The translations under genes were made by a program, and so were the position numbers. The notes under the pieces were generated by a model. It saw only the letters and a list, made by a program, of their open reading frames with translations. It made no database searches and was not told the DNA's origin. Below, in pieces: positions 7,085 through 13,923 of a stretch of 19,902 nt of DNA. Position 1 is the first letter of the stretch. The number at the start of each line of letters is the position of its first letter. The DNA comes from CAYMJK01 sp043101635 (GTDB taxonomy: Bacteria > Planctomycetota > Phycisphaerae > Phycisphaerales > UBA1924). The stretch lies in the NCBI GenBank assembly GCA_043101635.1, contig JBICIE010000229.1:1-19902 (forward strand), in the 5' to 3' direction.

Positions 7085-8005
7085 CTATCCGACGATGGGC
7101 TCGCCCTCGCGGGCGACCAGGGCGCGAAATCCTTCGATCAGCCGGCGCGTGAGCGGGCCGGGCGTTTCATCGCCGATTCTCCGGCCATCGACAGCGCCGA
7201 CCGGGGCAAGCTCACCCATCGTGCCGGTGCAGAAGCACTCGTCGGCGCGGTAGATCTCCGTGAGGCTGATGTCGCGCTCGACGGCGGGTATGGCGGCGCT
7301 GGCGCACAGTTGCAGGACGGCCGCCCGCGTGATTCCCTCGGGGCAGGCGACGAGGCGGCTGGTCTCGACGACGCCGCCGGTCACGATGAAGATGTGCGTG
7401 GCGTTGGTCTCGGCCATGAAGCCGCGGACATCGAGCATGAGGGCGTCGTCGGCGCCGGCGCTCGTTGCTTCGATCTTGGCGAGGATCGACTGGATCAGGT
7501 TGCAGTGGTGGATCTTGGGATCCAGGCAATCCGGCGGGAAGCGGCGGACGCTGCTGGTGATGAGCTTGAGCCCCCCACCGCCGGCGCGGGCGGCGCTGTC
7601 ATAGACCGGCGGCTTGTGCTCGGCGAGGACGATCAGCGTCGGGCCGGACTGGTTCAGGCGCGGGTCCATGCCGCTGGTGACCTTGACGCCGCGGGTGAGC
7701 GTGAGGCGGATGTGCACGCCGTCGCGCATGGCGTTGGCTTCGAGGGTGCGCCGGATCTCGGCGATGATCTCGTCGTCGCTGGGGATGTGGGCGAAGGCGA
7801 GGGCCTTGGCGCTGGAGCGCAGGCGGGCGAGGTGCTCGCGCAGGCGGAAGATGCGCCCGTCGTAGAGGCGCAGGCCCTCCCAGACGGCGTCGCCGCCCTG
7901 CACGGCGGAGTCGAAGGGGCTGACGCCGGCCTGATCGCGGTGGACGAGGCGGCCGTTGATGTTGACCTGGAGGTCCGCGTTGCGGGGGTCGTACTGCTGG
8001 AGCAT
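7085..8005 (-). CDS. Class IV PLP aminotransferase (branched-chain aminotransferase-like)
   Basis: 306 aa, fold type IV pyridoxal-phosphate transaminase, cytoplasmic. NINGRLVHRDQAGVSPFDSA (15-34) and VWEGLRLYDGRIFRL (41-55) are the conserved N-terminal signature. Lys164 in DPKIHHCN is the predicted Schiff-base lysine, Glu199 in FMAETNATHIF the residue contacting the PLP ring nitrogen, and GITR (224-227) and TGTMGELAPVG (260-270) are typical of the branched-chain enzymes. The family also includes D-amino acid transaminase and aminodeoxychorismate lyase; the last motif favours a branched-chain role in Ile/Leu/Val synthesis. There is no Shine-Dalgarno; TACGCT sits 5 nt before ATG 8005. An alternative in-frame ATG is at 8023. 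It converges on the cupin gene with a 12-nt gap and stands alone, not in an ilv operon. Confidence 0.92.
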   Translation of the reverse strand: MLQQYDPRNADLQVNINGRLVHRDQAGVSPFDSAVQGGDAVWEGLRLYDGRIFRLREHLARLRSSAKALAFAHIPSDDEIIAEIRRTLEANAMRDGVHIRLTLTRGVKVTSGMDPRLNQSGPTLIVLAEHKPPVYDSAARAGGGGLKLITSSVRRFPPDCLDPKIHHCNLIQSILAKIEATSAGADDALMLDVRGFMAETNATHIFIVTGGVVETSRLVACPEGITRAAVLQLCASAAIPAVERDISLTEIYRADECFCTGTMGELAPVGAVDGRRIGDETPGPLTRRLIEGFRALVAREGEPIVG

Positions 8006-8010
8006 GGGCG

Positions 8011-8016
8011 AGCGTA
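8011..8016 (-). promoter_or_regulatory. Candidate -10 element, leaderless aminotransferase mRNA
   Basis: TACGCT on the minus strand, 5 nt before the start at 8005, with no Shine-Dalgarno. It lies next to the perfect palindrome GCCCATGGGC (8018-8027), which could be an operator. No -35 is recognisable. Tentative. Confidence 0.3.
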
Positions 8017-8046
8017 TGCCCATGGGCGCATGGGCCCGGACCCCGC

Positions 8047-8074
8047 TTGCGCGCCGGACTTCGGCGCTTAGGCT
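8047..8074 (+). promoter_or_regulatory. Candidate promoter, leaderless zinc-ribbon gene
   Basis: TTGCGC (8047-8052), 16 nt, TAGGCT (8069-8074), then 6 nt to ATG 8081. The start codon would be at or near the 5' end of the mRNA. This is the best -35/-10 pair among the candidate leaderless genes here, and it supports the upstream start codon. Confidence 0.35.
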
Positions 8075-8080
8075 TCGCCG

Positions 8081-8572
8081 ATGTTCCTGCTGCGGCCGCA
8101 GGTTACCGACGCCCGCGGCGCCCGACGGCGCCTGCTTGCCCCGCCGTGGCCCGGCGCGGAGGATCGGCGCAGCCGACAGGCGGCCGAGCAGAACGTTCGG
8201 GCGACTATGAGCGGGCGGCAGATCCTGGTCTTCGTTGCCGCGGCGCTTCCGGCAGTTGCGCTTGGCGGGCTGGCGATCCCGGCCATGTTGGCGGCGCCGG
8301 GGCTTCCGGTATGGCTGGCGATTGTAATGGCGATCCCGATTGGCGCCGTGCCGGCGCTGGTCGTGGGAATCGTCGGGCGTCGCTTGATCGCCGGTCAGAT
8401 CGGCGAGGCCTATCTCGAGTCCGGGCTCTGTCCGAGCTGCGGGTATGACCTGTCGTCGGCGTCCGGCGAGGCGGATGGCTGCCGCGTATGCCCGGAGTGC
8501 GGAGGCGCGTGGCGGCTGCCTACTCGATCCGCGGATCGACCCAGCGGTACAGCACATCCACCGCGAGATTGA
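8081..8572 (+). CDS. Small two-helix membrane protein with C-terminal zinc ribbon
   Basis: 163 aa, function unknown. After a basic, Arg-rich tail of about 45 residues there are two hydrophobic helices (about 48-70 and 77-98), then a cytoplasmic zinc ribbon: Cys117-x2-Cys120 in CPSCGYDL and Cys137-x2-Cys140 in CPECGG. CPxCGYDL...CPECG is a very common module in planctomycete membrane proteins, and its role is not established. ATG 8081 is favoured by a TAGGCT box 6 nt upstream and by G/C-rich third codon positions in the first 42 codons; ATG 8207, just before the first helix, is the alternative. The last 53 nt overlap the end of the oppB-like gene on the other strand. The overlapping tail after the zinc ribbon is Arg/Pro-rich and probably unstructured. 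Confidence 0.72.
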   Translation: MFLLRPQVTDARGARRRLLAPPWPGAEDRRSRQAAEQNVRATMSGRQILVFVAAALPAVALGGLAIPAMLAAPGLPVWLAIVMAIPIGAVPALVVGIVGRRLIAGQIGEAYLESGLCPSCGYDLSSASGEADGCRVCPECGGAWRLPTRSADRPSGTAHPPRD

Positions 8573-9527
8573 ACATGATCAGCATCCCCGCGAAGATGAG
8601 CACCACGCCCATGATCAGGAACAGGTCCTTGTTCTGCACGCCGTTGACGAAGTGCTGGCCCATGCCCGGGACGTTGAAGACGCGCTCGACGATGAACGAG
8701 CCGGTCATGGCGAGGGCCGTCGCGGGGCCGAGGTAGCTGAGTACCGGCAGGAAGGCGTTCTTGAGGGCGTGCTTGAGCAGCACGCGGCTCTCGGGGACGC
8801 CCTTGGCGCGGGCGGTGCGAATGTAGTCGGTCCCGAGGGCGTCGATCATGCCCATGCGCGTGAGGCGGGCGATGTAGGCGGCAAACGGCAGGCTGAGGGT
8901 GACCGCGGGGAGGATCATGTCCTGCAGCGCGCCCCAGGAGCCGACACTGCCGACGCCGAGCATGACGGGGAAGATGAGCAGCAGCACGGTGCCGATCACG
9001 AAGCTGGGCAGGCTGATGCCGATCAGCGCGATGGCGAGGGTGGACAGATCCGCGAACGAGTTGGGACGCACGGCCCCCACGACGCCGGCGGCGGTCCCGA
9101 TGATCAGCGCGATGAGGATCGCCACCGCGCCGAGCGTCACCGAGACCGGCAGGCTGTCGGCGATGATCTCGTTGCCGCGCCAGTCCTCGTAGAACAGCGC
9201 GGGGCCGAGATCGAAGATGCGGCGCTCGGGCGGGGCGACGCCGGCGGCGGCCGCCGCCTCGGCGCGGCCGGCGGCCTGGCCGCTGAGCGTCTCGGTCAGC
9301 CATCTGGCGCCGGTAGCGCTGGCGAGATAGGAGGTGTAGAAGCGGGGGAAGCTGTCGAGGTTGTACTGCCGCTCCATGGCCTCGATGACGGCGGCCGGCG
9401 GCTGACGGCCATCGGGGTTTTCCAGCGGGTTGCCGGGGATGGCCCACGCCAGCGTCAGCGTGATGGTGTAGATGACCAGCAGGATGAGCGGAAGCTGGAT
9501 GAGCCGGCGCAGGATGAGGCCGCTCAT
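8520..9527 (-). CDS. oppB: Oligopeptide ABC transporter permease (OppB/DppB type)
   Basis: 335-aa inner-membrane permease that would form half of the channel for imported peptides. The first helix is at 8-30, the remaining helices lie from about 126 to 325, and the protein ends in WVDPRIE, a typical OppB terminus. The ATPase-contacting EAA loop is at about 234-262 (DYIRTARAKGVPESRVLLKHAL). The periplasmic segment between helices 1 and 2 is about 40 residues longer than usual, with an Ala-rich stretch near 84-98 before the conserved GNEIIADSLPVS. It is translationally coupled to oppA by an ATGA overlap (9524-9527). It is the last gene of the operon: no OppC or OppD/F follows, and the next gene downstream is on the opposite strand. 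Confidence 0.93.
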   Translation of the reverse strand: MSGLILRRLIQLPLILLVIYTITLTLAWAIPGNPLENPDGRQPPAAVIEAMERQYNLDSFPRFYTSYLASATGARWLTETLSGQAAGRAEAAAAAGVAPPERRIFDLGPALFYEDWRGNEIIADSLPVSVTLGAVAILIALIIGTAAGVVGAVRPNSFADLSTLAIALIGISLPSFVIGTVLLLIFPVMLGVGSVGSWGALQDMILPAVTLSLPFAAYIARLTRMGMIDALGTDYIRTARAKGVPESRVLLKHALKNAFLPVLSYLGPATALAMTGSFIVERVFNVPGMGQHFVNGVQNKDLFLIMGVVLIFAGMLIMFNLAVDVLYRWVDPRIE

Positions 9528-11437
9528 CGGCGCGGCTCCCTGGCGGTGAACGGGTCTTCGGGGCGATCGCGCATCATGCGGGGGCGGTCGCGGCCCTTGC
9601 CGTCGCCGAGGATATCGACGAGGTAGAGGTTCTGCGTGGTGCGGGGATGGGGGTTGATCCCGCTCAGTTCATCCGGGTCGAACAGGTACATCGTCACGTA
9701 GTGGAAGATCGGGACCATCGGGAGGTCCTCATCCATGATGATGCGCTCTGCCTCCTCGAGCAGGGCCATGCGGGCGTCGGGATCGGTCTGGGCAGCGGCC
9801 TGGTCGAGCAGGGCGTCGTAGGCGGGGTTGTCGTACTTGCGGTCGTTGTTGCCATCGTCGCGGCGGTTGACATCCAGGAAAGTCGTCGGATCGCCGTAGT
9901 CGCCGTACCAGCCGGCGCGGCCGGTCATGTAGTTCTGCTTCTTGAGGTCGTCCTTGTAGACCTTGATCTCCTTCTGCACCAGCCTGGTCTCGACGCCGAG
10001 GTAGCGCTCCCAGTCCTTGGCGATGGACTGGGCGATGAGATCGTGGCCCGCATCCTTGTTGAAGAGCAGTTCGATGGTGGGCAGGGTTGAGCGGTCGGCG
10101 TAGCCGGCGTCGTCGAGGAGTCTGGCCGCGGCGACGGGATCGAAGGGCACGCCCGCGGGCGAGTCGTAGCCGCCGATCGAGCCGGGCGGGATGATCGTGG
10201 TGGCCACCTGCTCGCCAGTGCGGCGCACCTCGCGGACGATCGTCTGCTTGTCGATCGCCATGGCGAAGGCGCGCCGGACGGTGGCGTCGTGGAAGGGGTT
10301 GGGGCGTCCGTCCGGGAGCGCCGGCAGGCAGTTGAAGTTGTACCAGTAGGTTCCGAACGCGCTGACGGCGTGGATGTTCTTGCGTGGATCATCCGGCAGG
10401 CGGCGGTCGATCTCAAACTGATCTAGGCCCATGGCCCTGAGGCGGTCGTACTCGGCCCGGTTCTCTTCGTAGAACTGGAGCTTGTCGGCGAGCATGTCGG
10501 CCCGGTAGGCGGGGGTGACGTCGCTGACCCAGTCGACCGTGCCGGTGCGGAAGGCGAGGACGGCGGCGTTGGGATCCTCAACGGAGGGGCACTTCATGGT
10601 CTGGACATCGAGGGCCTGGCGGTTCCAGTAGTGCGGGTTCTGAACAAAGTACATGTCGCGCTTGAAGCGCCAGACCTTGAGCTGATAGGGGCCGTTGGAG
10701 ACGAGCTTGTCCGGCTTGGTCCAACCCGACTCGAGTTTGATGCGCCCGTCGGCGGGCTGCACGGTTTCGTACTGGCTGACGACCGGTTCGTAGACCGGGT
10801 AGAAGACGGCGAACGCGCACAGGTCGAGGAAGTACGGCGTGGGCCGCTCCAGTTCGACGCGCAGCGTGCGCTCGTCGAGGGCCTCGACCCCGACCAGATC
10901 ATCGAAGGCGTCGAGGGTGCGCTGCCAGAGGGCCCTGGCCTCGGCCTCGCGCTGATCGGCTGAGAGCGCCCGCGCCGCCTCCGCGTGTTCATTCAGGGCC
11001 GCTTCGCGCCAGGCGTAGAACGCGCCGGCGCCGCGGATGAGTTGGAACAGGCCGGAGTAGTCGGAGGCGGTATCCGGGAGCAGGGCGCGCCGCCAGGAGT
11101 AGACGAAGTCGTGGGCCGTCACCGGGGCGCCGTTGGTCCACCGGGCGTCCGGGCGGAGATGGAAGGTGTAGAGCAGACCGTCGGGAGAGATCTCCCATCG
11201 CTCGGCGACGGCGGGGACGATGTCGTAGCCGTCGGTGAAGACGTCGTTGGCGACAAGGCCCTCGAAGACGAGCCGGCCGACGCGCAGGTCCTGCATCCAG
11301 CTCATCCGCTGCGGGTCGAGCGTGGTGACGTCGCCGCGGTTGATGAAGGTGAAGTCGGCGGGGGGCAGCGGCTTGTCAGTGACAAACGTGGCCGCCACGA
11401 CGAGCAGCAGCAGCAGCGCCGGCGCGAAGAGCTTCAT
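9524..11437 (-). CDS. oppA: Peptide ABC transporter substrate-binding protein (SBP family 5, OppA-like)
   Basis: 637 aa; captures peptides outside the inner membrane for the coupled permease. Residues 1-20 are a hydrophobic signal or anchor segment with no lipobox Cys, unlike many Gram-positive homologues, so the protein is either cleaved or held by its N-terminus. Family landmarks: FINRGDVTTLDPQRM (30-44), the YSW-type motif in HDFVYSWRRAL (about 109-119), and near the C-terminus GWYGDYGDPTTFLDV and TTQNLYLVDI, both close to OppA. It lies 37 nt after the HEAT-like gene and overlaps oppB by 4 nt. The start at 11437 has no Shine-Dalgarno, but TATGCT lies 6 nt before it, so it may have its own leaderless transcript as well as read-through. 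The specificity is not readable from sequence. Confidence 0.93.
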   Translation of the reverse strand: MKLFAPALLLLLVVAATFVTDKPLPPADFTFINRGDVTTLDPQRMSWMQDLRVGRLVFEGLVANDVFTDGYDIVPAVAERWEISPDGLLYTFHLRPDARWTNGAPVTAHDFVYSWRRALLPDTASDYSGLFQLIRGAGAFYAWREAALNEHAEAARALSADQREAEARALWQRTLDAFDDLVGVEALDERTLRVELERPTPYFLDLCAFAVFYPVYEPVVSQYETVQPADGRIKLESGWTKPDKLVSNGPYQLKVWRFKRDMYFVQNPHYWNRQALDVQTMKCPSVEDPNAAVLAFRTGTVDWVSDVTPAYRADMLADKLQFYEENRAEYDRLRAMGLDQFEIDRRLPDDPRKNIHAVSAFGTYWYNFNCLPALPDGRPNPFHDATVRRAFAMAIDKQTIVREVRRTGEQVATTIIPPGSIGGYDSPAGVPFDPVAAARLLDDAGYADRSTLPTIELLFNKDAGHDLIAQSIAKDWERYLGVETRLVQKEIKVYKDDLKKQNYMTGRAGWYGDYGDPTTFLDVNRRDDGNNDRKYDNPAYDALLDQAAAQTDPDARMALLEEAERIIMDEDLPMVPIFHYVTMYLFDPDELSGINPHPRTTQNLYLVDILGDGKGRDRPRMMRDRPEDPFTAREPRR

Positions 11438-11443
11438 GGCAAG

Positions 11444-11449
11444 AGCATA
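11444..11449 (-). promoter_or_regulatory. Candidate internal -10 element before oppA
   Basis: TATGCT on the minus strand, 6 nt before the oppA start, inside the 37-nt gap after the HEAT-like gene. No -35 is visible. It could give a leaderless oppA-oppB mRNA. Tentative. Confidence 0.3.
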
Positions 11450-11474
11450 CCCGGACCGCCGGCAGCGGCGCCGC

Positions 11475-12584
11475 TTACTTCAGGCGGTAGGTCCCCTCGG
11501 CGACGCTGTAAGGCGCCTGCGCGAGGATTCCGCCGACGCCGATGACGCGTCCGGCGGCGTTGGTGAATTCCTGCACGCTTCCGCCGGTGGCGAGGTCCTT
11601 GAGCCTGAGGCGCTCGATGGTCTCGCCCTGCCGGGCGTCGACGAGTGTGAAGATGTTCTCGGCGAGATTGAGACCCGTGACCAGCACGCGGTGCAGATCG
11701 GAATCGGGCTCGGGTATGGCCCCGTTGGCCCGCGTGAAGCGGAAGGCCCACGCGATCAGGTGGCCGGCCGCCTCGACGCCGGCCTTGCGCGCCGCCGGCC
11801 CGACCGGATCGCCGCCGACGCGGATCAACTGGGAGCGGAAATGTCCCAGGCCGCGGACCAGCGGATCCAGTTCGGTCAGGTCTGCCGGCGCTCCGTTGAG
11901 GCGGTCGAGCCGGGCGCTGATCCCCTCGGCCAGTTCCTGCAGGGCGAGGTCCCGCAGGCCCCGGAAGCGGTCCACCTTGGAGGTGTCCTCCAGGGCGGTA
12001 ACGTAGGCCACGAGCACCTGCGGATCCGTCTCGGCGCTCAGGCCGGCCCCGAGGTCGCGAGCGACCTGCATCGCCGCGGTGGCGTCGAAGGCGGGCTCGG
12101 ACTGCAGGGCCAGGAGCATGGCGTTGCCGAACCCCTTGGTGGCCCGGTAGCGGACGGCGAGGCGCGGGTCGGCCCGCAGGTCCCGCAGGAGGGCCAGCCC
12201 TCCGTCGGAGGCCAGATCGCTGGCGACGATGGCGGCGTTGACGGCCACCTCGGCCTGGTCGGGCCGGCTGGCGATCAGCGCACGCAGGGCCGGGACGATG
12301 GCCTCGGAGGCCCTGACGCGAAAGCCGACGGTGGTGGCGGCGTCTCGGAGCGGTCTGGCCAGGGCCTGCTTGCTCCGCTGCACCAGCACGGGGTCATCGC
12401 TGGCGAGATTCCGCACGTTCTCGGCGGCCCACCGCTGGATGTCATCCATCGGCGGGGAGACCTGCTGGGAGATGGAGGTGTCAAGCTGAACCTGTGCCGC
12501 GGCCGGGCCGCAGAAGGCGGTCGCGAGGCCCAGCAGAACGCCCGCGACTGCGAGCCTGGCGGTCCGATTACCCAAGCTTGCCAT
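11475..12584 (-). CDS. Exported HEAT-like helical-repeat protein, function unknown
   Basis: 369 aa. Residues 1-28 are a signal peptide ending AAA-Q, so the protein is periplasmic. The mature part is nearly all alpha-helical, with Ala/Leu-rich helical pairs at about 60-190 (for example VRASEAIVPALRALIASRP and LLRDLRADPRLAVRYRATKG) that resemble HEAT or Armadillo repeats, then a less regular C-terminal half ending in a short beta-like segment. I do not recognise a named family. The start at ATG 12584 is supported by AGAGGAAGG directly upstream and by the signal peptide; the open frame continues to 12728 without such support. It is first in a likely operon with oppA and oppB, so it may assist peptide capture, but this is only context. 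Its homology was not checked. Confidence 0.8.
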   Translation of the reverse strand: MASLGNRTARLAVAGVLLGLATAFCGPAAAQVQLDTSISQQVSPPMDDIQRWAAENVRNLASDDPVLVQRSKQALARPLRDAATTVGFRVRASEAIVPALRALIASRPDQAEVAVNAAIVASDLASDGGLALLRDLRADPRLAVRYRATKGFGNAMLLALQSEPAFDATAAMQVARDLGAGLSAETDPQVLVAYVTALEDTSKVDRFRGLRDLALQELAEGISARLDRLNGAPADLTELDPLVRGLGHFRSQLIRVGGDPVGPAARKAGVEAAGHLIAWAFRFTRANGAIPEPDSDLHRVLVTGLNLAENIFTLVDARQGETIERLRLKDLATGGSVQEFTNAAGRVIGVGGILAQAPYSVAEGTYRLK

Positions 12585-12666
12585 CCTTCCTCTGGCGCCG
12601 CGAGAAGACCACGGCCGCGGCGTCATCGGCCGCCATATTCGAGCGGCGGACGGGTTCGGTTCGAAT

Positions 12667-12682
12667 CCGGGGCCCTCCCCGG
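12667..12682. repeat. GC-rich hairpin in the leader of the HEAT-like/opp operon
   Basis: CCGGGG and CCCCGG form a 6-bp stem with a 4-nt loop, about 80 nt upstream of the HEAT-like start. There is no T-tract. It may be a leader structure or a weak end for the prfB transcript. The rest of the 145-nt gap holds only the promoter candidate. Confidence 0.3.
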
Positions 12683-12696
12683 GCTCGGGAGAGCGA

Positions 12697-12725
12697 AAGC
12701 TATCAGCGACCGCGACCGAGGTCAA
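12697..12725 (-). promoter_or_regulatory. Candidate promoter of the HEAT-like/oppA/oppB operon
   Basis: On the minus strand TTGACC (12725-12720, five of six consensus bases), a 17-nt spacer, then TAGCTT (12702-12697). It begins 4 nt after the prfB stop codon and lies about 110 nt before the HEAT-like start. The -35 and spacing are good; the -10 has only the TA...T core. Confidence 0.45.
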
Positions 12726-12729
12726 CACC

Positions 12730-13867
12730 TCAGCCCCCCCGTCCGGCGGTCGCGGCAGCCTCCTTGGCGGCCCGCCTGCGCTGGAGTTCGGCGTCGATGA
12801 AGCCCTCCAGATCCCCGTCGAGGACCTCCTGGGGGCTGCCGACCTCGTAGCCGGTCCGGTGGTCCTTCACCCGGTTGTCGTAGATGACGTAGCTGCGGAT
12901 CTGGGCCCCCCAGCCCCGATGCTCCATCTTGCCGCCGGCCGCCTCGGCGATCTCCGCCTCCCGCCGCTCCTCCTCGATCTGCTCGAGCTTGGCCTGGAGG
13001 ATCGCCAGGGCCTGTCGCTTGTTTTGCAGTTGGTCGCGGTGGGTGCTGGAGACCACCATGATCCCGGTGGGCTTGTGGACGAGGCGGATGGCGGAGGCGA
13101 CCTTGTTGACGTTCTGGCCGCCGGGCCCGCTGGAACGGGCGAAGGCGCTGATCTCGAGGTCCTTGTCCGGGATCTCGATGTCGGTCTCGTCGAACTCGGG
13201 GGTGACGTCGATGGTGGCGAAGCTGGTCTGGCGTTTGCCCTGGGCGTTGAATGGGCTGACTCGGGCGAGCCGGTGGGTGCCCCGCTCGCAGTTGAGGTAG
13301 CCGAAGGCGTAGGGCCCGACGACGCGCAGGGTGACATCGTCGATGCCGACCTCCACGCCGTGATTGATGGCCAGCTCCTCGACCTTGAAGCCGGCCCGCT
13401 CGAAGAAGCGCAGGTACATGCGCAGGAGCATCTCGGCCCAGTCGTTGGCCTCGGTGCCGCCGTCGCCGGCGGAGATGGTGAAGAAGCAGTTACGGTGGTC
13501 GTGCTTGCCGCCGAGCAGGCTCTGCAGTTCGACCTTCTCCATCCGCTGGGTCAGGTCGAAGAGCGATTCGTCGGCCTCCCGAAGCAGATCGTCATCGCCG
13601 GCTTCGCGGGCCATGTCGTAGGCGACCCTGGCGTTCTCGAAGTCCTCCATGACGCTCTTGAGCGGCCCGGTCTGCGCCTTGGTGAGCTTCAGTTCGGCGA
13701 CGATCTTCTGGGCCCGATCCTGGCTGTCCCAGAAGCCGGTTGCGCCCATCTGCTGTTCGAGTTCGGCCAGTCTGGCGAGCTTGGCGTCGTAGTTAAAGAG
13801 AGTCGCGGATCGTTACGATCCGCGCCTCGAGATCATCGATCACCGGCTGGTGGGTCTGGAAGTGCAT
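12730..13867 (-). CDS. prfB: Peptide chain release factor 2, made through a +1 frameshift
   Basis: RF2 ends translation at UGA and UAA. The 378-aa product needs a +1 shift: codons 1-24 run from ATG 13867 (MHFQTHQP... to RDSL) and meet an in-frame UAA, then reading resumes at AAC (13794) with NYDAKLARLAELEQQMG, matching the YDAK region of E. coli RF2. The stop-recognition tripeptide SPF is at 204-206 and the catalytic GGQ at 249-251, each one residue from E. coli numbering, so the joined protein is full length. The long frame alone begins at an internal ATG (13749) and would lose 39 residues. There is no Shine-Dalgarno at 13867; TATCAT lies 5 nt upstream. It is divergent from the reductase gene with 56 nt between starts. 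Identity is certain; that the shift is programmed is inferred from its conserved place. Confidence 0.95.
13792..13798 (-). promoter_or_regulatory. prfB +1 frameshift site, CTT TAA C
   Basis: The mRNA reads CUU UAA C, where E. coli prfB has CUU UGA C. Slippage of the Leu tRNA by one base on CUUU moves reading to AAC. The stop is codon 25, against codon 26 in E. coli. The usual Shine-Dalgarno-like stimulator 3 nt before the CUU is missing; the bases there are GACUCU. Confidence 0.8.
13804..13824 (-). repeat. Hairpin just upstream of the prfB shift site
   Basis: CGCGGATCG and CGATCCGCG form a perfect 9-bp stem with the loop TAA (mRNA sense). After one G-A mismatch, GAG and CTC add three more pairs. 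The core stem ends 5 nt before the CUU shift codon and the extended stem 1 nt before it. It lies within the coding sequence for residues 15-22. Confidence 0.7.
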
Positions 13868-13872
13868 GAGCC

Positions 13873-13878
13873 ATGATA
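13873..13878 (-). promoter_or_regulatory. Candidate -10 element, leaderless prfB mRNA
   Basis: TATCAT (five of six consensus bases) on the minus strand, 5 nt before ATG 13867. There is no Shine-Dalgarno. The place of a -35 is taken by the inverted repeat at 13884-13906, so a regulator bound there could block or help polymerase. Confidence 0.4.
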
Positions 13879-13883
13879 CGCCG

Positions 13884-13906
13884 CCGGGGCGTCGATTCCG
13901 CCCCGG
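13884..13906. promoter_or_regulatory. Inverted repeat between divergent prfB and reductase genes
   Basis: CCGGGGCG and CGCCCCGG, a perfect 8-bp palindrome with a 7-nt centre, nearly in the middle of the 56 nt between the two start codons. Its location fits a shared operator, but it might instead be a structure of GC-rich DNA without function. Confidence 0.35.
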
Positions 13907-13923
13907 TGCGCCAACAATACGGC

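Noticed and set aside
7310..8071. 253-codon plus-strand frame opposite the aminotransferase
   Set aside because: Shadow frame with no recognisable motif; the aminotransferase has its catalytic Lys and all signatures.
12655..12678. GGTTCGAATCC, identical to a tRNA T-loop core
   Set aside because: On neither strand is there a matching acceptor stem, D-arm or anticodon arm at the needed distance. The T-stem would need two G-U pairs on the plus strand and a mismatch on the minus strand.
12730..13749. prfB annotated as starting at the internal ATG 13749
   Set aside because: This would drop 39 residues that align with RF2, including YDAK; the frameshifted model from 13867 gives a full-length protein.
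13792..13867. prfB as a broken pseudogene
   Set aside because: The break is exactly at the known recoding position, both parts align with RF2, and catalytic motifs are intact.
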